Positions 52,170 through 60,953 of a DNA stretch of 64,000 nt are shown piece after piece. The notes beneath the pieces are model-generated. The model was not told the origin of the DNA. It made no database searches and saw only the letters and a program-made list of their open reading frames with translations. The stretch spans positions 10,912,001-10,976,000 of the forward strand of contig NZ_CP108070.1 in assembly GCF_036178845.1 (NCBI RefSeq), in the 5' to 3' direction. The position numbers and the translations under genes are program-made. The number at the start of each line of letters is the position of its first letter. Position 1 is the first letter of the stretch. This DNA comes from Streptomyces sp. NBC_00271 (GTDB lineage: Bacteria > Actinomycetota > Actinomycetes > Streptomycetales > Streptomycetaceae).

Positions 52170-54458
52170 TCACCTCTCCCCGGCCAACCGGGCGGCCGCG
52201 ACCGCCGCCTGGCCGTAGCTGATTCCGCCGTCCCCGACCGGGACCTGACCGCCGACCAGCACCCGCAGTCCTTGCGCGTGCAGTCGGCGTTTCACCTCGG
52301 TCAGCAGCCGCCGGTTGACGAAGCAGCCGCCGCCGAGGCACACCGTGTGCGGCGCGCCTTCGGCCACCGCCCGTGCGACCAGCTCCGCGGTGACCAGCCC
52401 GAGCGTCACATGGAAGGCGGCGGCCAGCAGGGCCGCGGGCTCCCCGTCCGCCTGCCGTTCCAGCAGGTCGGCGAGGGTGGGTGCGGGATCGTACACCCAT
52501 AGGCCCTGCGCCCGTACGACGCGGTGGGCGAGCGGGACGGCGTGCTCGTCGCCTGCCGCGGCTTCGAGCAGGACGGCCGCCTCGCCCTCGTAGCTGACCC
52601 GGTCGGCGAGGCCGAGCAAGGCCGCGACCGTGTCGAAGAGCCGTCCGGCGCTGGACGTGCGCGGGCAGTTGACGTCCCGGGCGATCATGGCGCCTACGAT
52701 GGTCACTTCGGCGGGATCGAGCCGGTCCCTGAAGGACCGGGTGAGCCACGGGTACGGGCGCGGGAAGCCCAGCGTCTCACCGCCGAGCAGGCGGCCGAGG
52801 GCCGTACGGGACGGATGTCGTATCGCCGCGTCGCCGCCGGGCAGGGGCGCGGTCGCGAACCTGCCCACGCGGCGGTAGCCGCTCAGATCGGCGACGAGGA
52901 TCTCGCCGCCCCACAGCGTGCCGTCGTCGCCGAGCCCGAGACCGTCGTAGGCGACCCCGAGGAACCGGCCCCGCACCCCGTGTTCGGCTGCGCACGCCGC
53001 CACGTGCGCGTGATGGTGCTGCACCGGGATGCTGGGCAGCCGCTGCTCTTGCGCCCACTGCGTGGACAGATAGCCGGGGTGCAGGTCGTGCGCGAGGGCC
53101 ACCGGCTCGATCCCGGTGAGCCGTTTGAGCTGGTCGTACGATGTCCGGAACGCGTCGTGGGTCGCCATATTTGCCAAGTCGCCCGTGTGCGGACCGAGAT
53201 GGGCTCGGCCGTCGGCGGCCAGCGTGAACGTGTGCTTCAGCTGGGCGCCGGCCCCGGCGACCGGTTCGTGTACGCGGAGGGGCAGTGGGGCCGGGGCCAG
53301 CCCGCGCGCCCGGCGGACCGTGATCCGGGTGCGGCCGGTGCACTGCACCACGGAGTCGTCGTAGCGGGAGCGGATCGGCCGGTCGTGCGTGAGGAAGCCG
53401 TCCGCGACGCCCGCCAGGACGCGCCGGGCCTCCGCGTCCTCGATGATGATGGGCTCGTCGCCGAGGTTGCCACTGGTGACCACGAGTGGCCGGTCCAGCT
53501 CGTCGAGCAGGAGGTGGTGAAGGCCGGTGGTGGGCAGGAACAGGCCGATCCGGTGCAGGTTGGGATGCACCTCGGGCGCGAGCGGGGCCGTGCCGTGCCA
53601 CGGGTGCCGGGCGAGCAGCACCACGGGATGCTCCGGGGACGTCAGGACGCCGCGCTCGGTGGCGCCGATCCGTGCCAGCCGGGTCGCCGTGTCGAGGTCG
53701 CGGACCATCACTGCGAACGGTTTCGTCGGGCGGCGCTTGCGGCGCCGCAGCTCGGACACGGCCGTCGGATCGCCCGCGTCGCACACCAGTTGGTAGCCGC
53801 CGAGTCCCTTCAGCGCGACGATCCCGCCCCCTACGACGGTCTCGACCGCGGCTTGCAGGGCCGCCTCGCCGCGGAGGTCCTCCCAGGCCAACTCCGGTCC
53901 GCAGGCGGGGCACGCGATGGGCTCGGCGTGGAAGCGCCGGTCGGCCGGGTCGGCGTACTCGGCCGCGCAGTCCGCGCACAGTGGGAACCGCCTCATGGTC
54001 GTGCGGATCCGGTCGTACGGCAGGTCCTCGATGATCGTGGCCCGCGGCCCGCAGTCCGTGCAGTTGATGAACGGGTAGCGGTGGCGCCGGTCCGTGGGAT
54101 CGCGCAGTTCGTGTAGACAGGCCTCGCAGATCGCCGCGTCGGGTGGGACCTCGCGTGCCGTGCGATCGGCGGGTGCGGGCGCGCTGTGCCGCACGTGGAA
54201 GCCCGGCTGGTACGCCGACTGCCGTGCACTGTCGGCCAGTTGGATCCGGCGCACCCGGGCCAGGACGGGTGCGGCGGCCCGCAGCCGGGCCGCGAACTCG
54301 TCGAGAGCGGGGGGCGGTCCGGCGACCTCGCCCTCCACATGACCGTCGACGTTGGCCACCCAGCCGTCCAGGCCGAGCTCGGCCGCCGTGCGGTAGACGA
54401 ACGGGCGGAAGCCGACGCCCTGGACGGTGCCGTACACGCGGAATTGACGCATCATCAT
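52170..54458 (-). CDS. hypF: Carbamoyltransferase HypF
   Basis: A 762-residue protein converting carbamoyl phosphate to the carbamoyl-adenylate used on HypE. The acylphosphatase domain (1-90) has VQGVGFRPFVYRTAAELGLD. There are two zinc fingers (CEACLHEL...INCTDCGPRA; CADCAAEYADP...CPACGPE). A YrdC-like domain (about 195-385) has IVALKGLGGYQLVCDAGDP and RRKRRPTKPFAVMVRD. A Kae1-like domain (about 400-760) has PVQHHHAHVAACAAEHG and CLGGGCFVNRRLL. It starts with three consecutive Met codons; ATG 54458 overlaps the protease stop. It is operonic with the protease and hypC. Confidence 0.97.
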   Translation of the reverse strand: MMMRQFRVYGTVQGVGFRPFVYRTAAELGLDGWVANVDGHVEGEVAGPPPALDEFAARLRAAAPVLARVRRIQLADSARQSAYQPGFHVRHSAPAPADRTAREVPPDAAICEACLHELRDPTDRRHRYPFINCTDCGPRATIIEDLPYDRIRTTMRRFPLCADCAAEYADPADRRFHAEPIACPACGPELAWEDLRGEAALQAAVETVVGGGIVALKGLGGYQLVCDAGDPTAVSELRRRKRRPTKPFAVMVRDLDTATRLARIGATERGVLTSPEHPVVLLARHPWHGTAPLAPEVHPNLHRIGLFLPTTGLHHLLLDELDRPLVVTSGNLGDEPIIIEDAEARRVLAGVADGFLTHDRPIRSRYDDSVVQCTGRTRITVRRARGLAPAPLPLRVHEPVAGAGAQLKHTFTLAADGRAHLGPHTGDLANMATHDAFRTSYDQLKRLTGIEPVALAHDLHPGYLSTQWAQEQRLPSIPVQHHHAHVAACAAEHGVRGRFLGVAYDGLGLGDDGTLWGGEILVADLSGYRRVGRFATAPLPGGDAAIRHPSRTALGRLLGGETLGFPRPYPWLTRSFRDRLDPAEVTIVGAMIARDVNCPRTSSAGRLFDTVAALLGLADRVSYEGEAAVLLEAAAGDEHAVPLAHRVVRAQGLWVYDPAPTLADLLERQADGEPAALLAAAFHVTLGLVTAELVARAVAEGAPHTVCLGGGCFVNRRLLTEVKRRLHAQGLRVLVGGQVPVGDGGISYGQAAVAAARLAGER

Positions 54459-54949
54459 GACCGCCCCCCGCTCATCGCGTCCCGATGCCGTGCGAGTTCG
54501 TCCTCGACGGCCGTCACGAGCAGATCCACGGCGGCCGCGACAGCGGGGGACAGACCGGTGCCGAACGAGCCGTCGGCGCCCTCCACCGCGTACACCACCA
54601 GGCGGTCCGGCAGGAGTCCGAGAACCCGGGCCAGTTCGACGGCCTCGCCGAGTCCCAGCCCGTGCGAACTCGTGGTCCGCGGCCGGTCGAGGTGTCCGGC
54701 ATCGAGTTCGAGCCGGTGGATGCGGCCGGGGGCACCCGGGTGCGCGTGGGCCGCGTCGACGACCACGGCGAGCGCGGCGCGTTCCCACAGCCCGATCAAC
54801 CGGCCGGGGTCACCGTCGCAGGTCGCGAACACGGTGTCCGACGGGAGCGGCCCGTCCTCGGCCCGTTCCCGGAGCCGTTCGACCACGGCCCAGCCCACGC
54901 CGTCGTCGCGCCGGAACTCGTTCCCGACGCCGATGACGGCGATGTGCAT
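54455..54949 (-). CDS. Hydrogenase maturation protease (HybD/HycI family)
   Basis: A 164-residue nickel-dependent endopeptidase that trims the large-subunit C-terminus. Seen: VIGVGNEFRRDDGVGWAVVE (GxGN...DDGxG, first metal ligands), LAVVVDAAHAHPGAPGRIHR (Asp ligand) and SSHGLGLGEAVELARVLG (His ligand). ATG 54949 is taken as the start; an in-frame ATG at 54961 is an alternative. A palindromic box lies 50 bp upstream, so this maturation operon (protease-hypF-hypC) appears to have its own promoter under the same control as the structural operon. Confidence 0.94.
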   Translation of the reverse strand: MHIAVIGVGNEFRRDDGVGWAVVERLRERAEDGPLPSDTVFATCDGDPGRLIGLWERAALAVVVDAAHAHPGAPGRIHRLELDAGHLDRPRTTSSHGLGLGEAVELARVLGLLPDRLVVYAVEGADGSFGTGLSPAVAAAVDLLVTAVEDELARHRDAMSGGRS

Positions 54950-54998
54950 ACTCGACCTCATACCTCTCACCCTGCGCCGACGTCGTTCGATCCCACAG

Positions 54999-55012
54999 GG
55001 GCCGAACGACCC
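54999..55012 (-). promoter_or_regulatory. Candidate OsdR/DevR-type box of the hyp operon
   Basis: GGGCCGAACGACCC, 50 bp upstream of the protease gene, carries one mismatch to the consensus. A weaker GGGCCGATCC follows at 55021. Confidence 0.55.
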
Positions 55013-55029
55013 ATCGCCCGGGGCCGATC

Positions 55030-55859
55030 CGCCTTGCTCCGGCCTGGGCCGCACGACCGCGAGCGGGCATCGCGAGTGCTCCAGGAGGGCCAGGGCGGTG
55101 GTAGCGAGGGCGGTGCGTCGGCCGACCACCACTAGCCAGGAGGTCCCCCGAGGCGTGGGCCAGGGCCTCGGCCGGGGGGAACTACAGCACGTCCGCCCGG
55201 ACATCGACGTCCGCGTACGTCGCACGCCATGGCCGCAGCGCGTCGGACAGCAGGGCCACTTCATGGTCCTTCTCCGACACCGGGAAGGGCGACTCGGCGG
55301 CGCCCGCCCACCGACAGCGCCCAGGCGTGCAGCTGTACGCCGTGCAGCTGGGCCGCCTCGATGGCGAAGCCGAGCGCGCCGCCCGCCGGGTCCCGGACGT
55401 CGGCACCCACAGTCACGGCATCGGTGTGACCCGGTGCATCCGGCCCCGCGAGGGTCTCGGGTACGAACACCAGCGGCCCGGCGTATCCGGTGGCCGGGGC
55501 CGCCGCGACCGAGCCCAGGGGCACCTGGGGTGCTGACCCTCGCCGCGCAGCCGAGGACGACCAGTTCCGCGTGCGCGCTCGGCGCCCGCGGCTCGGGGAC
55601 GGGCGCTCCGGCGAGGCTCACTGCCCAGACCGTCAACGACGGCTGGCGGGCGGTGAGCGCGGCGACCACATGGCACGCCACCTGTCGTTGACGGTCCGGG
55701 CGGTAGGGCCGCTGCTCCACCGGGTCCAGGTTCTCCGGCGGTGCCACATGTACCACTCGCAGGGGCAGCCTGCGCCGCAGCGCCTCGCGTGCGGCCCACT
55801 CCGCGGCCGCGCGGCTGCGTGCCGACCGGTCGACTCCGGCGGTGATAACTCGTTCCATG
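55030..55859 (-). pseudogene. Universal stress protein relic with several frameshifts
   Basis: ATG 55859 opens VITAGVDRSARSRAAAEWAA and LRRRLPLRVVHVAPPENLDP, then AHAELVVLGCAARVSTPG. The continuation APATGYAGPLVFVPETLAGP and VGADVRDPAGGALGFAIEAA is in another frame; SEKDHEVALLSDALRPWRAT and YADVDVRADV in a third; and SWLVVVGRRTALATTALALL, EHSRCPLAVVRP in a fourth. These cover both Usp domains, so the gene is full length but with at least three indels. It is divergent from the intact USP at 56025, with a box between. Confidence 0.7.
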
Positions 55860-55920
55860 GTGTGCCGCCTTCCAGGTCCGTGGCCTCTCCACCCCGACCG
55901 TGCGAGGCGGGTGCGCGCTG

Positions 55921-55934
55921 GGGCCGAACGGACC
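55921..55934. promoter_or_regulatory. Candidate OsdR/DevR-type box between divergent USPs
   Basis: GGGCCGAACGGACC lies 62 bp from the broken USP start and 91 bp from the intact USP start, with one mismatch to the consensus. Confidence 0.6.
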
Positions 55935-56024
55935 TCGGGTGCAGACCTGGCGGCCCATACCTGCGGGTAGATCGCGGGGCGACGCTGGCAGGGAGGAGCA
56001 GACCGAGCGCAGGAGGTGCGGATC

Positions 56025-56927
56025 ATGCTTCCGCCTGTCATCGCCGGAGTCGACGGCTCCGCCGAAAGTCTCGCCGCCGCAGAGTGGGCCGCCCACGAGG
56101 CGGCACGCCGCGATCTGCCGTTGAGGCTGACGCACGTCTGGAACTGGCATCCGCGCCAAGAGGACGGCGAACCCGTCACGGCCGCCCAGCGGCATCAGGC
56201 GCGGCGCGTGTTGCGGCAGGCGGAGGAGCGAGTGCGGTCCGCCGCCCCCGATGTCCACCTGTACGACGAGCAAGTGGAGGGTCCCGCGACCGCTGCCCTG
56301 CTGAAGACGGCCCAGGAGGCCGAGCTGATGGTGCTGGGCTCACGCGGTCTGAGCGGTTTCACCGGGTTCCTGATGGGCTCGGTCGCCCAGGGCGTGGTGG
56401 CCCGTGCCACGCGCCCCGTCGTCCTTGTCCGGGCGGACGAGGACGCCTCCGACGAGCACCTCCCGGCGGACGACGGCGCCACCTCCACCCGGACCGGCTA
56501 CGGGGATGTGGTCCTGGGAATCGACCTGGGCGATCCCTGCGACGCGGTGATCGAGTTCGCCTTCGAGGCGGCCCGGCTCCGCGGTGCGCGGCTCCGTGTG
56601 GTCCACGCCTGGCAGCCACCGTCCCCGCTGGGGCTCGGCCCCGGCGAGATCGGCCTGGTGAACGGACCGCAGCGAGCCGAGGAATGGCACGGCTTCCTGT
56701 CCGCCGTACTCCAGGTGTGGCGCGACAAGTATCACGGCGTCGAGGTCGCCGAGACGGTCACGGAGGGCCGGGCCCGTTCCGCGCTGCTCCGGGCCGCCTC
56801 CGGGGCGAGCCTCCTGGTGGTCGGCCGGCACCTCACCGACCGGTTGGCGGGTCCGCGCATCGGTCCCGTCACCCATACCGCCATCCATCACGTCGGCTGC
56901 CCCGTGGCCGTCGTACCCCACGAGTGA
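56025..56927 (+). CDS. Universal stress protein, two tandem Usp domains
   Basis: A 300-residue protein. Domain 1 is VIAGVDGSAESLAAAEWAAH with the canonical ATP loop GSRGLSGFTGFLMGSVA. Domain 2 begins VVLGIDLGDPCDAVIEFAFE (about 163), with the degenerate loop GRHLTDRLAGPRIGPV. AGGAGGTG sits 6 bases before ATG 56025. PPDK starts 15 bp after the stop, so the two form an operon. The USP-plus-PPDK pair resembles the SCO0207-SCO0208 arrangement I recall from S. coelicolor. Confidence 0.93.
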   Translation: MLPPVIAGVDGSAESLAAAEWAAHEAARRDLPLRLTHVWNWHPRQEDGEPVTAAQRHQARRVLRQAEERVRSAAPDVHLYDEQVEGPATAALLKTAQEAELMVLGSRGLSGFTGFLMGSVAQGVVARATRPVVLVRADEDASDEHLPADDGATSTRTGYGDVVLGIDLGDPCDAVIEFAFEAARLRGARLRVVHAWQPPSPLGLGPGEIGLVNGPQRAEEWHGFLSAVLQVWRDKYHGVEVAETVTEGRARSALLRAASGASLLVVGRHLTDRLAGPRIGPVTHTAIHHVGCPVAVVPHE

Positions 56928-56942
56928 GAGGCCCGAGTCCTG

Positions 56943-59630
56943 ATGACTGCGCCGACCAAATACGTGTACGAGTTCGCCGAAGGCAGCCGGGAGATGGCCG
57001 CCCTGCTGGGCGGCAAGGGAGCCGGACTGGCCGAGATGACCCGGCTCGGGCTGCCGGTGCCGCCCGGATTCACCGTCACCACTGAGGCCTGCAAGGTCTA
57101 CTTGGAGTCGGGCGAGGAGCCGCCCGAGCTGAGCGTCGAGGCGGCCCGCGCGCTGGCCGGACTGGAACGGGCCATGGGCCGGACCCTCGGCGCGCCCGAC
57201 GATCCGCTGCTGGTGTCCGTGCGCTCGGGCGCCCGCTTCTCCATGCCCGGAATGATGGAGACCATCCTCGACATCGGCCTCAACGACCGGTCCGTCACCG
57301 GACTCGCCAAGGCCTCCGGACAGGAGCGGTTCGCGTGGGACTCCTACCGGAGGCTCATCCAGATGTTCGGCCACACCGTGATGGGTGTGGACGGCGACCT
57401 GTTCGAGCAGGCCATCGCCGAACACAAGGCACGGCGCGAGATGACCGGCGACCACGACCTCGACACCGCTGAACTCGCCCTGATCACGGAGGAGTTCAAG
57501 GCCATCATCCGCAAGGAGACCGGCGAGGACTTCCCGCAGGACCCGGCAGACCAACTGGCCCGCGCCATCCGCGCGGTCTTCGACTCCTGGAACGGCGAAC
57601 GCGCCCGCGTCTACCGCCGCCGCGAACACATCTCCGAGGACCTCGGCACCGCGGTCAACGTCCAGGCGATGGTCTTCGGCAACCTCGGCCCCGACTCCGG
57701 CACCGGCGTCACCTTCACCCGTGACCCCGCCACCGGCGAACGCGGGATGTACGGCGACTACCTGCCCGACGCGCAGGGCGAGGACGTCGTGGCGGGCGTT
57801 CGTGACGCCCTGCCGCTGGTCGAGCTGAAGCGGCTCAACCCGCGCGCGTACGTTCAGCTCAGCGATCACTTGCGCACCCTGGAGCGGCACTACCGCGACC
57901 TGTGCGACATCGAGTTCACCGTCGAGCGCGACAAGCTGTGGATCCTGCAGACCCGCGTCGGCAAGCGTACCGCCGAGGCCGCGTTCCGCATCGCCCACGA
58001 CCTGCGCGAAGAGGGGACGATCACCGCGCACGAGTCCCTGGTCCGCGTCGACGGCGCCGAACTGACCCGTCTGATGTTCCCCCGCTTCGACACGACCCCG
58101 GCCGACGTTCCGCTCGCCCGGGGTGTCCCCGCTTCACCGGGCGCGGCAGTCGGGGTGGTGGTCTTCGACTCCGCCGAAGCGGTACGACGTGCCGCGACCG
58201 GTGAGGACACGGTCCTCGTCCGCCGGGAGACCACCCCCGACGACCTCCCCGGCATGATCGCCGCACAGGCCGTCCTGACCAGCCGGGGCGGCAAGACCAG
58301 CCACGCGGCCGTCGTCGCACGCGGCATGGGCAAGGTCTGCGTCTGCGGCGCCGAAGCCCTCAACGTCGACCCGGCAGCTCGCCGGTTCACCACGGCATCG
58401 GGCGCGGTCGTGTACGAAGGTGACACCGTCTCCGTCGACGGCACCGCAGGCACAGTCCACGTCGGCGCACTCCCGCTGACCGCCTCCGACGTCGGCCGCG
58501 CACTGGAGACCGGTACCGTGAGCGGGCCGCTGACCGAGTCGGTCCTGGGTGCCCTCGCCCACGCCGATTCCGTACGGCGCCTCGAAGTGCGGGCCAACGC
58601 CGATACCCCCGAGGACGCCGTACGCGCCCGCAGTATGGGCGCGCAGGGCATCGGACTGTGCCGTACCGAGCACATGTTCCTCGGTGAGCGCAGGGCGCTG
58701 ATCGAGGCGATGATCCTGGCCCGCGACGACAGTGCCCGCCAGCAGGCCCTGGGAGCCCTGCTGCCCCTCCAGCGCGAGGACTTCACCGGTATTCTCAAGG
58801 CGATGGACGGCCTGCCGGTGACCATCCGGCTCATCGACCCGCCGCTGCACGAATTCCTTCCGGATCGCACGGAGTTGGCCGTACGGCTGGCCCGCGCCGA
58901 GCGGCCGGACCCGCACGACCGTGAACTGCTCGCCGCCGTCGAGCGCATGCACGAGCAGAACCCGATGCTCGGCCTGCGCGGCGTCCGACTGGGCCTGGCC
59001 GTGCCAGGTCTGATGGCCATGCAGGTGCGCGCGGTCGCCGAGGCCGTGGTCGAGCGGCTGCGGGCCGGCGGTCGGCCGCGCGCCGAGATCATGATCCCGC
59101 TGGTCGGGACGGTTGAGGAACTGCGGCTGGCGCGCGCCGAGGCGGAACGCGTCCTTGCCGAGGTCCAGGAGGAGACCGGCACGGCCCTCGACTGCCCGAT
59201 CGGCACGATGATCGAGCTGCCACGCGCCGCGCTCACCGCGGGACGCATCGCCGAGTGCGCCGACTTCTTCTCCTTCGGCACCAACGACCTGACCCAGACC
59301 ACCTGGGGTTTGTCCCGCGACGACGCCGAGGCCTCCTTCTTCCCGCTGTACCTGGAGAAGGGCGTCTTCAGCGTGTCGCCGTTCGAGACGATCGACCAGG
59401 AGGGCGTGGGCCGACTGGTGGAGCTGGCCGTCGAAGCGGGCCGCAGCGTCAACTCCCGCCTGGAGACCGGGGTGTGCGGCGAACACGGCGGCGACCCGGA
59501 GTCCATCCACTTCTTCCACCGGGCAGGTCTCGACTACGTCTCCTGTTCACCGTTCCGCATCCCGGCGGCCCGGCTGGAGGCCGGACGGGCGGTCCTCATG
59601 GACACCACCGGGGGCAGCGACAGCAGGTGA
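56943..59630 (+). CDS. ppdK: Pyruvate, phosphate dikinase
   Basis: An 895-residue enzyme: pyruvate + ATP + Pi to and from PEP + AMP + PPi. The N-terminal ATP-grasp has LLGGKGAGLAEMTRLGLPVP and VRSGARFSMPGMMETILDIG. The swivelling phosphohistidine domain has LTSRGGKTSHAAVVARGMGK (His about 453). The PEP/pyruvate barrel has GIGLCRTEHMFLG, QNPMLGLRGVRLG and SFGTNDLTQTTWGLSRDDAE, and the catalytic Cys is in ETGVCGEHGGDP (about 843). Length is as expected. In hypoxia it may work toward ATP/PPi economy. It is co-transcribed with the USP, and a strong hairpin follows. Confidence 0.97.
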   Translation: MTAPTKYVYEFAEGSREMAALLGGKGAGLAEMTRLGLPVPPGFTVTTEACKVYLESGEEPPELSVEAARALAGLERAMGRTLGAPDDPLLVSVRSGARFSMPGMMETILDIGLNDRSVTGLAKASGQERFAWDSYRRLIQMFGHTVMGVDGDLFEQAIAEHKARREMTGDHDLDTAELALITEEFKAIIRKETGEDFPQDPADQLARAIRAVFDSWNGERARVYRRREHISEDLGTAVNVQAMVFGNLGPDSGTGVTFTRDPATGERGMYGDYLPDAQGEDVVAGVRDALPLVELKRLNPRAYVQLSDHLRTLERHYRDLCDIEFTVERDKLWILQTRVGKRTAEAAFRIAHDLREEGTITAHESLVRVDGAELTRLMFPRFDTTPADVPLARGVPASPGAAVGVVVFDSAEAVRRAATGEDTVLVRRETTPDDLPGMIAAQAVLTSRGGKTSHAAVVARGMGKVCVCGAEALNVDPAARRFTTASGAVVYEGDTVSVDGTAGTVHVGALPLTASDVGRALETGTVSGPLTESVLGALAHADSVRRLEVRANADTPEDAVRARSMGAQGIGLCRTEHMFLGERRALIEAMILARDDSARQQALGALLPLQREDFTGILKAMDGLPVTIRLIDPPLHEFLPDRTELAVRLARAERPDPHDRELLAAVERMHEQNPMLGLRGVRLGLAVPGLMAMQVRAVAEAVVERLRAGGRPRAEIMIPLVGTVEELRLARAEAERVLAEVQEETGTALDCPIGTMIELPRAALTAGRIAECADFFSFGTNDLTQTTWGLSRDDAEASFFPLYLEKGVFSVSPFETIDQEGVGRLVELAVEAGRSVNSRLETGVCGEHGGDPESIHFFHRAGLDYVSCSPFRIPAARLEAGRAVLMDTTGGSDSR

Positions 59631-59643
59631 GCAGAGCCGCGAC

Positions 59644-59691
59644 GGCAGCTCGGTCGCGGGTTGCCTGCACGGGACCCGCGTCCGAGCTGCC
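59644..59691 (+). terminator. Terminator hairpin after ppdK
   Basis: GGCAGCTCGG (59644-59653) pairs with CCGAGCTGCC (59682-59691). An inner GCGGGT/ACCCGC stem extends it. It starts 14 bp after the ppdK stop. Confidence 0.75.
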
Positions 59692-59729
59692 CTTGGCGCT
59701 GCGACCCGTCACCGAAGGTCGGGGCGCGC

Positions 59730-60790
59730 TCAGAACAGCGCCGGCACAGCCGCCTCGATGAGATGTGGTCCCGGCTCGGTGAAGGCCTCGCGCAACCGGT
59801 CCGTGAGATCCTCGGCGGTGGCGGCACGCGACGCCGGTACGCCCCTGCCGCGGGCGAGGGCGACGAAGTCGAGGCCGGGGCAGACCGAGAGGGTTGCGGT
59901 GAGCGGGGCCGTCCGCAGGTGTACCGAGGCGCTGGGATTCCCATGCTGAGGAACGCGTACGAGTCGTTGGCGAGATCACGGTGGTGATGTCGAGCCCCTC
60001 GCGGACATGGGTCCACAGCGCCGAGATGGTGTACATGGCGCATGCCCGTCCCGGTCCGCCAGGCACCGTCTGGGACGTGGCTGGTCGATGGGCCCGTTGT
60101 CCAGATGTCCTGGCGCGTGGTGGCGTACTGCCGTGTGTCGTCCGCCGATCAGCAGGCTGACCTGGACCGGCAGGTGGCCCGCGTCGTGGCCGGTGTGAAC
60201 CGGCAGGGCCTGGGCCGTCGCTGAAATCGTGACCGAGGTGGGGTCCGGGCTGAACGGGCGCCGCCACACCGTGTCCGCCAGGTCGCCCAGAGCTGCGGGA
60301 ATGTCGTCAGCCGTCGTGGCGAGGGTGTGAATCCGGCAGTTGTCCGGCGTCAACAGACCGGGCAGGCCTGGGTGGGCGAAGAACGACAGCGGGGCGCGGG
60401 CGCCTGCCGGCACGAGGTGCCGTACGCCATCGAGTTGCGCCATCGCCCCTCGGCGAGGTACCCGAGCCGCTCCACGGCGGGCGGGCTCGCGCTGCGTTCC
60501 AGGCGGGCCTGGAACGTCTCGCACAGCAGTCGGGCTCCGGTGGCGACGATTCGGGCGGACGCGGTCAGCGCCGGTTCGCGGGTGGCCTCGCCGCCGAGGA
60601 ACAGGGCGGCGGGCTCGCCGGTGCGCAGGGCCGCGGCCACCGCGGTGACGGTCTGCTCGGGTATGGCGGCGGGCGGCCGGGCGGTGACCGTCCGGCCAAC
60701 GGGCTCCATCGCGGGTCTGGTTGGCTCTCTCCGCGCCGCGGAGAGCAAAGCCGACGCTCTCGTACGGCAATTGCCGTTGCGGGGACGCAA
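59730..60790 (-). pseudogene. Acetolactate-synthase-like (ThDP) enzyme, N-terminal domain lost and frameshifted
   Basis: Read leftwards in successive frames: VTAVAAALRTGEPAALFLGG, LLCETFQARLERSASPPAVE and RLGYLAEG (middle FAD/DHS-like domain). Then AQLDGVRHLVPAGARAPLSF, FAHPGLPG and RIHTLATTADDIPAALGDLA. Then ISALWTHVREGLDITTVIS, with an adjacent frame giving NDSYAFLSMGIP (C-terminal ThDP domain). The end is IEAAVPALF and TGA at 59730. It resembles IlvB/IlvX-type acetolactate synthase. The PYR domain with the catalytic Glu is missing and at least three frame changes occur. Confidence 0.65.
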
Positions 60791-60953
60791 GCTGCCCCCT
60801 GGCTCGACAAGGCCGTCGGAGTTGGCGGCGCCCCTCTCCCCGATTGCCTGACGGGCCGAGCGCCGGAAGGGGCCATGCGCCCGTGGCCGTATGGGGGAAT
60901 TGTGAAGTTGCAGGCCGGAGGTGTGGGGTGGCCGGCAGGGGAGGGTGCCGCAA

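Noticed and set aside
52524..54116. Long plus-strand frame opposite hypF
   Set aside because: Antisense shadow of a confidently identified gene.
57890..59519. Long minus-strand frames opposite ppdK
   Set aside because: Low-complexity Ser/Arg or Gly/His/Gln-rich shadows without a ribosome site or homology.
60851..60864. GGGCCGAGCGCCGG upstream of the RsbR-like gene as a box
   Set aside because: Only the left half-site matches; the right half is broken, so it could be chance in GC-rich DNA.
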